Below are positions 10,154 to 17,845 of a stretch of DNA of 64,000 bases, in pieces. The stretch is from assembly GCA_000741495.1 (NCBI GenBank), contig JGZV01000001.1:1-64000 (forward strand). The letters are read 5' to 3'. Position 1 is the first letter of the stretch; each line of letters starts with the position of its first letter. Made by a program: the position numbers and the translations under genes. The notes under the pieces were generated by a model that was given only the letters and a program-made list of their open reading frames with translations, was not told the DNA's origin and did not search any database. Source of the DNA: Bifidobacterium thermophilum. Lineage in GTDB: Bacteria; Actinomycetota; Actinomycetes; Actinomycetales; Bifidobacteriaceae.

Positions 10154-10283
10154 ACACATTTTGGCCTCTAACCCCCTATTACCTCAGATAGTGGTGGCAT
10201 GAGGATTCGAAACCGCGACACGCCCGGCAGGACAATCCATCACACCCGATTTCGAACACACGTTTTGGCCTATAACCCTCCAT
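10154..10283. repeat. Imperfect direct repeat pair in 565-bp intergenic gap
   Basis: Two copies of a roughly 24-bp sequence occur, at about 10156-10179 and 10258-10283, sharing TTTTGGCCT(C/A)TAACCC and a following C(T/C)AT. The spacing is about 103 bp. They lie in the gap between the SWIM gene start (9844) and tRNA-Asn (10409). Nothing else is recognisable in this gap. Confidence 0.45.
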
Positions 10284-10380
10284 GTCATCGAATGAGGCAT
10301 ATAGGAGCCAAAGAACGGAACCTAAAGCACCACGTTGTTCCTATACGCCACGGAAAGTGCAGGAGGGCGATACAGAAACA

Positions 10381-10400
10381 GCCCCCGGTGACCCGGGGGC
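10381..10400 (-). terminator. Terminator of tRNA-Asn
   Basis: GCCCCCGG and CCGGGGGC form an 8-bp perfect stem around a 4-nt loop. On the minus strand it is followed by TGTTTCTGT, eight bases beyond the end of tRNA-Asn. Confidence 0.75.
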
Positions 10401-10408
10401 TGATGAAG

Positions 10409-10481
<73 letters not shown>

Positions 10482-10649
10482 ATATCTGCTTTCGCTTTGT
10501 CCGTGGGATTAACTCCCGCGCACAATTGATATATATTACACACGGCGAGCAGATAAGCAAATCGAGTGGGCATTCGGCGTGTCGCCTTTGGTTTCAACGA
10601 GAATCGTCCTCAGTACGCCGATTACAAAGGCGCAACATCATGAAATAAA

Positions 10650-10692
10650 CCCGCCTGCGGTGTGACATCCAATCGCACCGCAGGCGGGTTTT
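10650..10692. terminator. Bidirectional terminator downstream of tsaD
   Basis: CCCGCCTGCGGTG (10650-10662) pairs with CACCGCAGGCGGG (10676-10688), a 13-bp perfect stem. TTTTCT follows on the plus strand and TTTATTTC on the minus strand. It probably ends the tsaE-tsaD transcript, which would make the palindrome array at 10729-11005 part of its 3' untranslated region. Confidence 0.8.
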
Positions 10693-10728
10693 CTCTGTAA
10701 ACCAACTGGATGAATCCAATGCCTGTCC

Positions 10729-11005
10729 TTGTGAGGACCCGCTCACACAACGGCCCATCCGGTGGCCGCAATCACCCATTTAGCCAAGCCACGCACCCAT
10801 CGTGTGAGGATTCACTCACACAACTACGGATAATCTGACCGGAATCAGCCTCTCGACCGGTCAATGCACATTCCATGCGAGGATTGGCTCGCACAGAGCC
10901 CTGCCACACAAGCAAGCCGAACAAGCCGAACGAGTCAATCTCCTAAGCCAATCCCCCAAGCCAAAGTCCCCACAGTTGTGAAAGTTGCGAGAATTCGCTC
11001 ACACA
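10729..11005. repeat. Array of four palindromes TGTGAG-N6-CTCACA, mostly 73-bp spaced
   Basis: Four copies of an 18-bp inverted repeat start at 10730 (TGTGAGGACCCGCTCACA), 10803 (TGTGAGGATTCACTCACA), 10876 (TGCGAGGATTGGCTCGCA) and 10986 (TGCGAGAATTCGCTCACA). Each is followed by CA. Start-to-start distances are 73, 73 and 110 bp. In the third copy both arms change together and keep the palindrome. The intervening sequences are unrelated. The last copy covers the stop codon of tsaD. Two more copies, again 73 bp apart, lie at 38288 and 38361. Confidence 0.8.
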
Positions 11006-12042
11006 CTGATGGTCGTCAGCGGCATGGCCGAGTCAATCGGGAAGTCCGGGTCGGACGGCTTGACTCCGGCCTCGACCAAATTCACACCAAGCATCGCGAC
11101 CATCGCCCCGTTGTCCGTGCACAGTTTGATCTGCGGGATACGCACTTGCACCCCGCAACGCTCCCCTTCCTCAAGCAACTTGGCCCGCAACTGGGAGTTC
11201 GCCGAAAAACCACCGCCGACGATCAGCGTCTTCGACCCGTATTGTTCGCATCCGTGCATTGCCTTTCGGGCCAACACGCTCGCCACGGAATCCGCCAACG
11301 ACGCGCACACGTCATCCACCGGGATGGCACGTCCTTCAGCCTGCTGCTCCTCGATCCACCGAGCGACAGCGGTTTTCACACCGGAGAAGCTGAAATCGTA
11401 CGGATGTTCCCGACCTGCCTTGCCTTGCGTCAACCCCTGGGGCACGCGGATGGCGTGCGGGTCGCCCTGTTGCGCGTGCCGGTCGATATGCGGGCCGCCG
11501 GGGTATGGGAATCCCAGCAATCGTGCGACCTTGTCGAAGCACTCCCCCGCCGCATCATCGAGCGTGGTGCCGACGACATCGATATGCCGCGCGACATCCT
11601 CGACATGCAGCAGTGACGTATGCCCGCCGGAAACAATCAGCGCGAGCGTGTCCGGCGGAAATGCGCCGAATTGCAGCTGCGTAACCGCAATATGCCCGAT
11701 GACATGATTGATACCGTAAATCGGTTTGTGCGCAGCCCATGCAAGCGCTTTGGCCCCGGAAACCCCGACGGCGAGGCATCCGGCGAGGCCTGGACCTGCG
11801 GACACGGCAATAGCGTCGACGTCGGAAAGCTCAAGCCCGGCATCTGCGAGCGCCTGTTGGACGCATGGGACGAAAGCTTCGGCGTGGGCGCGCGAGGCGA
11901 TTTCTGGGATGACACCGCCGTAGCGGGCGTGTTCGTTCATGGATGAGGCGACGACGTTGGACAGGAGGGTGCGGCCTTGGACGATGGCGGCTGCGGTTTC
12001 GTCGCAGGTGGATTCGATGCCGAGGACGATTGGCTGGTTCAT
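10999..12042 (-). CDS. tsaD: tRNA t6A threonylcarbamoyltransferase TsaD
   Basis: TsaD transfers the threonylcarbamoyl group from TC-AMP to A37 of ANN-decoding tRNAs, acting with TsaB and TsaE. The 347-residue length is usual. Family signatures are visible: the N-terminal GIESTCDETA ATPase-like motif, NEHARYGGVIPEIASRAH with metal-binding His, GHTSLLHV, and the C-terminal NGAMVA. It is the last gene of the tsaE-tsaB-rimI-tsaD run, 30 bp after rimI. Its stop codon overlaps a copy of the palindromic repeat. Confidence 0.95.
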   Translation of the reverse strand: MNQPIVLGIESTCDETAAAIVQGRTLLSNVVASSMNEHARYGGVIPEIASRAHAEAFVPCVQQALADAGLELSDVDAIAVSAGPGLAGCLAVGVSGAKALAWAAHKPIYGINHVIGHIAVTQLQFGAFPPDTLALIVSGGHTSLLHVEDVARHIDVVGTTLDDAAGECFDKVARLLGFPYPGGPHIDRHAQQGDPHAIRVPQGLTQGKAGREHPYDFSFSGVKTAVARWIEEQQAEGRAIPVDDVCASLADSVASVLARKAMHGCEQYGSKTLIVGGGFSANSQLRAKLLEEGERCGVQVRIPQIKLCTDNGAMVAMLGVNLVEAGVKPSDPDFPIDSAMPLTTISV

Positions 12043-12072
12043 GCTTGGTTCCTTTGGGTGTGTGTGGTGGCT

Positions 12073-12618
12073 TCAGCGGGTGCCGCGGTGGTCGTGGTTC
12101 CGGGCGTACCGGACGTGTTGGGGCAGGGTGAAGCCGGCGATGTGGGGTTTGAGGTCGAGCGCCATGGTGTAGGCGTCGACATTGTCCGGCTGGTAGTAGT
12201 GTTTGCGCCGTCCGAGTGTTGTGAAGCCGTGGCGCTGGTAGAGTGCGAGCGCCGGGGTGTTGTCGACGCGCACTTCGAGGAGGATGCGGCGTGCGCCTTG
12301 TGCGCGTGCCCGGTCGGTGAGCGCGGTGAGCAGTTGGGTGGCGATGCCGTGGTGTTGGTGTGGTTGGGCGACGCCGATGGTCATGAGTTCGGCGTCGTCG
12401 CCGTCGTACCAGTAGCCGGCGTATCCGCGGACTGGTAGGGTGCCGGGTTGTGCGGGCTGACTGGGGTCGATGTCGATGAGGTAGGTGCGTGCGGGGGCGT
12501 TGAGTTCTTGATGGATCATGGTTTGTGTCCATGCCCCGCGGCCGAACAGGTCGTGTTCGAGACTGGTGAGGGTGGTGACGAGCGGTTCGCGTTCGAGTGT
12601 AGTGTAGTCGACGATCAT
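12073..12618 (-). CDS. rimI: GNAT acetyltransferase, RimI type
   Basis: The protein is about 181 residues from MIVDYTTLEREPLV; a GTG at 12678 would add 20 residues that look unlike the family. The acetyl-CoA binding signature is Q-P-H-Q-H-H-G-I-A-T, and VDNTPALALYQRHGFTTLGRRKHYY is the typical C-terminal part of RimI-like N-terminal acetyltransferases. RimI acetylates the N-terminus of ribosomal protein S18 in E. coli. In actinobacteria the gene is regularly found, as here, between tsaB and tsaD. The exact substrate here is not known. Confidence 0.85.
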   Translation of the reverse strand: MIVDYTTLEREPLVTTLTSLEHDLFGRGAWTQTMIHQELNAPARTYLIDIDPSQPAQPGTLPVRGYAGYWYDGDDAELMTIGVAQPHQHHGIATQLLTALTDRARAQGARRILLEVRVDNTPALALYQRHGFTTLGRRKHYYQPDNVDAYTMALDLKPHIAGFTLPQHVRYARNHDHRGTR

Positions 12619-12649
12619 GGGTGTGTTGTGCCGGTTGGGTTGCGGGCTG

Positions 12650-13528
12650 TCAGTGGGTGTCCGCTGCGGTGGCGGCACCGTGGTTGAGTACGTGTTTGAG
12701 TGGGTTGGGGACGGATACGTCCGGTCGTCTCAGGTAGAGTGGTTCGGCGGGCGCGGGGGTTGCTCCGCCGTTGAGTTGGGTGATGGCGAGTTCGGCGAAG
12801 GCTTGTAGTCCTTCCTTGCCTTGTTCGGGTAGCGATGCGTCGAGTATGGTGTTTGCCTGTTCGAGGTGGCTCCACGCGTCGCTGTAGCGTTGGGCGCCAT
12901 GGCCGATGATGTCGATGCGGTAGTCGCCGGCAACGGTGTGGAGTTGCTTGGCGGCTTGGTTGACGCGTTGCACGATGCTGTCTGGATAGTCGATGTCCAT
13001 GCGGATGAGTGTGGCGAGTTGTCTGCGCTGTTCGGCGGGTTGCGAAGTCTGCAGCGCGCTGCGGTAGGCTTGGGCGTCGATGAGTTCGAAGTACAGTTGG
13101 CGGCGTCGTGCGTCGTTGACGGCGAGGATGAGTCGACGCTCAGTGGTTTCGGCTTTGTCAGCGTCATCGTCCGAGGTCTGCGCTTGGTGTTGGGCGATGG
13201 GTGTGAGACTGCCGTCATGGTTGCGTAGAATACCGAGGAGGGCTTGCGCGTCGAGGATGTTCTGTCCAATCAGTTGGGCGCCGTTCGCGAAGGCGAGCGC
13301 TTTGGCGGTGACGATGCCGGCTCGCAGTCCGGTGAATGGTCCCGGCCCGGTGCCCACGATGATGCGGGTTAGCTCGCTTGGCTGGATGCCGGCTTGTTCG
13401 CAGGCTTTCGCGATGTTGACTTGGAGGCGTTCGACGTGGGTTCGCGAGTCGGTTTCGATGATGGGCTCGTGGCCGACAAGCCCGACTGTTGAACCGTATG
13501 ATGTGTCGATGACTAGGGTGTGCGTCAT
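12650..13528 (-). CDS. tsaB: tRNA t6A complex scaffold TsaB
   Basis: TsaB is the non-catalytic paralogue that dimerises with TsaD in t6A synthesis. The start MTHTLVIDTSYGSTVGLV and the segment VGTGPGPFTGLRAGIVTAKALAFANG are hallmarks of the family. At 292 residues it is longer than the roughly 230 of E. coli TsaB, with an extended middle. It follows tsaE by 35 bp and runs into rimI, consistent with one operon. Confidence 0.92.
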   Translation of the reverse strand: MTHTLVIDTSYGSTVGLVGHEPIIETDSRTHVERLQVNIAKACEQAGIQPSELTRIIVGTGPGPFTGLRAGIVTAKALAFANGAQLIGQNILDAQALLGILRNHDGSLTPIAQHQAQTSDDDADKAETTERRLILAVNDARRRQLYFELIDAQAYRSALQTSQPAEQRRQLATLIRMDIDYPDSIVQRVNQAAKQLHTVAGDYRIDIIGHGAQRYSDAWSHLEQANTILDASLPEQGKEGLQAFAELAITQLNGGATPAPAEPLYLRRPDVSVPNPLKHVLNHGAATAADTH

Positions 13529-13563
13529 GATGCCTCCCGTAATGTTGCGAATCCTTGGCTACT

Positions 13564-14163
13564 TTACTCTTCGCTGCCGTCCGGGCGGGTCAACCGGTTG
13601 ATACGTTGCCGCCAGGAGTCGCCGACGGGGATGAGGCTGACGGTTCTGGTGCCGTCGCTGGTCAGTTCGCCGGTGGTGTCGTGTCGGTCGGGTGTGCTGA
13701 TTGGCCGGTCGATGTGGATGTCGAGTCGCTGGTCGGCGAGCGCGGCGGCCATTTGTTCGCCCCATTCCATGAGGATGATGGTGTTGTCGCCGGGGTTTTC
13801 GAGTTCTTCGTCCAAACCGATGGATTCGAGTTCGTCAAGAAGCCGGTCGACGCTGTCTTCGCCGGGGGCGTACGCGTTGCCGCCGAGCCGGTAGGCGTCG
13901 ACGTGGATGAGGGTTGCCGGGGTGCCGTCGGAGAATTGTCCGTGCAGTTCGCGGGCGATGGTGAAGGTGGGTGAGACGACGGGTTCGTTCACGTTGAGCC
14001 CTGTTCCGATACCTTGGGCGAGAGTGGTTTTGCCGGCTCCGAGCGGCCCGGACAGGAGGATGACGTCGCCGCCGTGGGCTTGTGCGGCGATACGGATGCC
14101 GAGCTGATGCATGGCTGCTGCGGTCGGCGCTTCGATGGTGATGGGTGTGGTCAGTTGGGGCAT
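13564..14163 (-). CDS. tsaE: t6A biosynthesis ATPase TsaE
   Basis: TsaE is the small P-loop ATPase of the t6A complex. Walker A is LSGPLGAGKTTLAQGIG and the following VSPTFTIARE with downstream LIHVDAYRL is characteristic. The 199 residues exceed the roughly 150 of typical TsaE, mainly through a C-terminal tail. It is the first gene of the four-gene t6A cluster, 41 bp after holA. Confidence 0.93.
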   Translation of the reverse strand: MPQLTTPITIEAPTAAAMHQLGIRIAAQAHGGDVILLSGPLGAGKTTLAQGIGTGLNVNEPVVSPTFTIARELHGQFSDGTPATLIHVDAYRLGGNAYAPGEDSVDRLLDELESIGLDEELENPGDNTIILMEWGEQMAAALADQRLDIHIDRPISTPDRHDTTGELTSDGTRTVSLIPVGDSWRQRINRLTRPDGSEE

Positions 14164-14204
14164 GATTGTGCTTTCTTTGGGTTGTGACGCGTTCCGTGTT
14201 GGGA

Positions 14205-15188
14205 TTATGCGGCGGGTTTGCCTTTGCGGGCGATCAGTTGGATGGCTTGTTCGAGGGCGTACACGGGGTCACCGCCGTTGGTTTTGCTTTGCTCGTCAGC
14301 CCAGGCGAGCTGTGTGATGCATGCTGCGAGCCCGGCTGAGGTCCATCCGGGTAGTTGGCGCATGGTGTTGCGCATGACCCACGGGTTGACTTTCGCTTCG
14401 GCTTGGCTGATGGTGCCGGCGCGTACGGCGGCAGCTTTGGCGATGGTGCGGAGTTTCATGGCGAGCGCGCCGATGAGAGCGATCGGATCGGTGCCTTGTT
14501 CGACGGCTGATCGCATGGCGATGATCGCTCCGGTGGTGTTGCCGGCCATGGCGGTGTCGGCGACGGTGAAGCCGGTGACTTGCGGGTTGGCGGTCAAGTA
14601 TTGGTTGACTCGATTCAGGCTCATGGGGTTGTCGTCGAAGTCGAAGCATAATTGTTCGCACATGGCGGCGAGTTCGCCGGTATGTTCACCCAGGACGGCG
14701 ACGAGCTGCTGGCATGCTGCGGGTTCGATACGTCGGTTTCGTTGTTCGAATTGTCCGGTGACGAATTGGAGTTTCGCGTCGGTGCGTTTCAGGTCGGCGG
14801 GCTTGTTGATGTAGGCGCCGGTGCGCGTGAGCTGGTCGAGGAGCCGTTTGCCTTTGGGACCGCCTTCATGCTGGGCGATGACGATGCTGGCTTGCTTCGG
14901 GTCGGCGAGCGCTTGCTTGCTGTAGGCGACCATGGTGTCGCCGAGCGGCTCGTCGGCGTTCTGCAGGTTGCGTACGATGACGATGGAAACCGGGGACAGC
15001 AGGGACGGGCTGACGGCTTCGTCGAATGCGTACCGGTCGGCGATTGTGGCGTCAAGTTCGATGAGTTCGGCATCCGGTCGGGCGTGTTGTGCTTGCTGTC
15101 GCAGGTCGCGGACCGCTTGATCGTTGAGATAGGGGTCACCGCCGGTGACGACGCAGAACGGTGCGTGGGATAGTGTCGTGGATGCCAT
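14205..15188 (-). CDS. holA: DNA polymerase III delta subunit
   Basis: HolA opens the sliding clamp within the clamp loader. From the ATG at 15188 the protein is 327 residues. It begins APFCVVTGGDPYLNDQAV, and contains SPVSIVIVRNLQNADEP and the C-terminal LRTIAKAAAVRAG... WVMRNTMRQLPGW typical of the actinobacterial delta subunit. A longer frame up to 15287 would overlap comEC and is Pro-rich, so the inner start is preferred. It sits 31 bp after comEC, in the common comEA-comEC-holA order. Confidence 0.9.
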   Translation of the reverse strand: MASTTLSHAPFCVVTGGDPYLNDQAVRDLRQQAQHARPDAELIELDATIADRYAFDEAVSPSLLSPVSIVIVRNLQNADEPLGDTMVAYSKQALADPKQASIVIAQHEGGPKGKRLLDQLTRTGAYINKPADLKRTDAKLQFVTGQFEQRNRRIEPAACQQLVAVLGEHTGELAAMCEQLCFDFDDNPMSLNRVNQYLTANPQVTGFTVADTAMAGNTTGAIIAMRSAVEQGTDPIALIGALAMKLRTIAKAAAVRAGTISQAEAKVNPWVMRNTMRQLPGWTSAGLAACITQLAWADEQSKTNGGDPVYALEQAIQLIARKGKPAA

Positions 15189-15219
15189 GGTTCCAATCTC
15201 GCGGTATCGGTGGACATCG

Positions 15220-16956
15220 TCATGTCGGAGGCTGACTTGTCGGGGGGCTGGTGTCGGTGCGGGGCGTGGACTGCCAGGAGTCATCAAGCATGGCGCGTGT
15301 TTCGGCCAGCCATGTGGTGATGTGTTCCCCCGCGGGACGACGATACCGTGTGCCGGTGCCGTTGCCGCGAAGCCTGCATGCCGCTGCGATGATACTCATC
15401 ATCATGATTGTCGCGGCGAGCGCGAGGAGACTGCCGCGGATACCGGATGGCCATGCCAGGCTCGCCCATGCAGGCGATCCGCACGCGTGCGCGACCCATG
15501 CCATGACTGCGGTGCCGCAACTGGACAGCCATGCGGCGGCGAACGCGATGGAAGGGGCGAACGGGGCGAGTATCAGGGCGATGAGCCCGGTGATGGTGGA
15601 CCAGCTGACGAATGGGGCGACCAGCAGGTTCGCGAGAGTGGACAAGAGCGGGATGCTGGGCTCCATGAGAATCTGGATTGGCAAGGTCAGGGCTTGTGCG
15701 GCGATGGTGATGCTGACAGCTTGCGCGAGTGTGCGGGGCAGACGGCGGGCGAGCAGCCGTTCAATAGGCTCGTTGAGCAGGGTGATACCAAGCACTGCGG
15801 CCGCGGACAAGGCAAACCCGTAGCTTGTGGCTTTGCTCGGGTCGATGACAAGGATGAGTATCACGCTCCAAGATAAGGCGCTGACGGCTTGGTGACGCCG
15901 TCCGGCGAGCATGGCGAGACTGTTGAACCAGCCCATGGCTAGGGCTCGCAGCACGGAATGTGAGGGGTAGACGAGCCCGGCGAGCCCATGGTAGGCGATG
16001 AGGACGGCGAGCGCAGCCGCCCGCCGCGGCATGCGACATGCGGCGCACGCCCACAGGACCAGTTGGGCGATGAGGATGAAATGGCCGCCGGAAACAGCCA
16101 TGAGATGCATGATGCCGGCGTCGCGGAATTCCTGTTCGACCTGGTTCGCGTACGTGGTGTCAATTTCGCCGGTGTCAGCCGGCCCGGCGTACGACTGGCC
16201 GAGCATGCCGCAGGTGACGCCGGGCACGAGGATTCTGCCTTGGTCGGATAATCGCGCGGTGGTTGCGGCGAACCGGTGACGCATTCGATTGGCGAGCGCG
16301 CGCGGGGCGTTCGGCTGGCTGATGATGGTGAGCGCTGTCATATCAGTGGCCCAGACGGGTTGGCTCCCGTACCGGGCTGGACTGAGTTTGGCTTGGAATC
16401 GGACGTGCATCCCATGGTCGAGGCTGGCGCATTGCTGTCCGACGGCGAACACTCGTGCCGGTGCGTGTGAACGGCCGGCGTTGAACCGGGTGATGGTGAT
16501 GTCGGCCTGGCAGTCGTATCCGCGCACGCTGGACGCAGTCAGCGGCGTGCTGACGCTTGCCTCCATGCTGACGAGTGTCGCTGTGTCGGTCTGGGAGTAT
16601 CGGATTGCTGGATCATGCGCCTGTGATTGACGGTAGGCGTGTACGGTGAACACACCGACCAGCAGGCCGGCGACGGTGAGCAGCATCACCATGCCGGCGT
16701 ACGGCGGACGGCTCACGTTGGAAACCGGACCGGAGCGACGCGCGTATCGGTAGCGGTATGCCGCTGCGGTGCCGATACCGCCAAAGAGCATGATGAAACC
16801 TGCGGCCGCACACCAGAATGTCACCCGTGTGGGGGTTCCTGAACCTTCCAGCATGTCAACGAGCCTGTTGCCTGCAAGCTGTCCTGTCCACACGGCGAGC
16901 GCGACGGGTAGGGCTCTCAGGTCACGCCTGCCGTCCACGCGTACTTGCCGGATCAT
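15220..16956 (-). CDS. comEC: ComEC/Rec2 DNA-uptake channel protein
   Basis: ComEC forms the inner-membrane channel for incoming single-stranded DNA in natural transformation. The 578-residue protein has N-terminal hydrophobic segments, an OB-like extracellular stretch, and the competence core with GIMHLMAVSGGHFILI and LRALAMGWFN, followed by many transmembrane helices. The C-terminal metallo-beta-lactamase domain found in longer ComEC proteins is absent: the protein ends in a short Thr/Pro tail. The start overlaps the comEA stop by four bases (ATGA), indicating coupled translation. Confidence 0.88.
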   Translation of the reverse strand: MIRQVRVDGRRDLRALPVALAVWTGQLAGNRLVDMLEGSGTPTRVTFWCAAAGFIMLFGGIGTAAAYRYRYARRSGPVSNVSRPPYAGMVMLLTVAGLLVGVFTVHAYRQSQAHDPAIRYSQTDTATLVSMEASVSTPLTASSVRGYDCQADITITRFNAGRSHAPARVFAVGQQCASLDHGMHVRFQAKLSPARYGSQPVWATDMTALTIISQPNAPRALANRMRHRFAATTARLSDQGRILVPGVTCGMLGQSYAGPADTGEIDTTYANQVEQEFRDAGIMHLMAVSGGHFILIAQLVLWACAACRMPRRAAALAVLIAYHGLAGLVYPSHSVLRALAMGWFNSLAMLAGRRHQAVSALSWSVILILVIDPSKATSYGFALSAAAVLGITLLNEPIERLLARRLPRTLAQAVSITIAAQALTLPIQILMEPSIPLLSTLANLLVAPFVSWSTITGLIALILAPFAPSIAFAAAWLSSCGTAVMAWVAHACGSPAWASLAWPSGIRGSLLALAATIMMMSIIAAACRLRGNGTGTRYRRPAGEHITTWLAETRAMLDDSWQSTPRTDTSPPTSQPPT

Positions 16957-17507
16957 CGGGCGACCGCCTGGGAGCGTATTTTTTCGAGGGTTTTCGCACC
17001 GATCCCTTTGATGTTGAGCAGGTCGTCAACACTGGCATACGGACCGTGTTCGGCACGATAGTCGATGATGCGCTGCGCGGTGACCGGGCCGACACCGTTC
17101 ATGCGTTGCAGTTGCGCGGCATCAGCGGTGTTGATGTTGATCCGCCCGTCCTCCTGTTGTCCGGACGGCGTGGCGCTTGCTGTAATGTCAGGCTCACCTC
17201 CCTCCTGCGCTGCGGGTGATGATGCTTCACCATGCTGCACGTCCGGGCTTGTTGGGCTTGCTGAGGGTGCTGTGCCGGAAGTTGGTGACGATGACGATGG
17301 CAGTGCAGCCGTGCTGGAAGACACTGTCGCCTCTTCAATCCGGGTGAGGTTCACGGATTGGCGGATCAGCAGCGTCAAACTCGCACACAATGCCGCGACA
17401 AGCATCAGGATGATCGTCGCGGCCTGCCGGGGAGTGCAGGCAATCCGTGGGAGGGATTGTACAACCTGCGATGATGCCGCGCGCTCGCTCGTATCGCAGG
17501 CGCGCAC
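16953..17507 (-). CDS. comEA: ComEA helix-hairpin-helix DNA-binding protein
   Basis: ComEA is the membrane-anchored double-strand DNA receptor for transformation. The 184-residue protein has a transmembrane anchor near residue 30 (ATIILMLVAALCASLTLLI), a Ser/Pro-rich linker, and a C-terminal tandem helix-hairpin-helix unit (INTADAAQLQRMNGVGPVTA, then VDDLLNIKGIGAKTLEKI). It overlaps comEC by four bases. The upstream start is uncertain. Whether competence is functional cannot be told from this window. Confidence 0.88.
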   Translation of the reverse strand: MRACDTSERAASSQVVQSLPRIACTPRQAATIILMLVAALCASLTLLIRQSVNLTRIEEATVSSSTAALPSSSSPTSGTAPSASPTSPDVQHGEASSPAAQEGGEPDITASATPSGQQEDGRININTADAAQLQRMNGVGPVTAQRIIDYRAEHGPYASVDDLLNIKGIGAKTLEKIRSQAVAR

Positions 17508-17697
17508 CCCCGCCGAGCTTCATCAACATGCCGTTGTCGGCATGATCGGCGTGCGTGTGAGCGTCGTCATGAGTCTCAGTGCGAGTCTCCCCAGGAGCTT
17601 CGGAGCGCAACGTGCGTTGGCGTGCGGACGGCGGCGGGGGCGGCGGGCTCAACGTCCGCTCCCCCGCCCGTGCCGTATCGTAATCGTGTGCATAATG

Positions 17698-17738
17698 AAA
17701 ACCACCCATGACTCCAGCATGCCGGGGTCATGGGTGGT
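17698..17738 (-). terminator. Terminator downstream of leuS
   Basis: ACCACCCATGACTCC (17701-17715) pairs with the GG-TCATGGGTGGT arm ending at 17738. On the minus strand TTTTC follows the stem. It lies 108 bp past the leuS stop and before comEA. The rest of the 338-bp gap (17508-17845) holds nothing else I can identify. Confidence 0.75.
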
Positions 17739-17845
17739 ATGCACGCCAGTCGGAGCAATGTGGACAGAGGATGTCCGCCAAGCTGGCAGACGTTTCGCAT
17801 GCTCGTAGTACGGGCGGTTATCGTGCGAGCGTCAGTCGCAATCGT

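Noticed and set aside
10729-11005. A CRISPR array
   Set aside because: The 73-bp step fits a 36 plus 37 bp array, but the shared part is only about 22 bp, the copies diverge, one step is 110 bp, and no cas gene is present.
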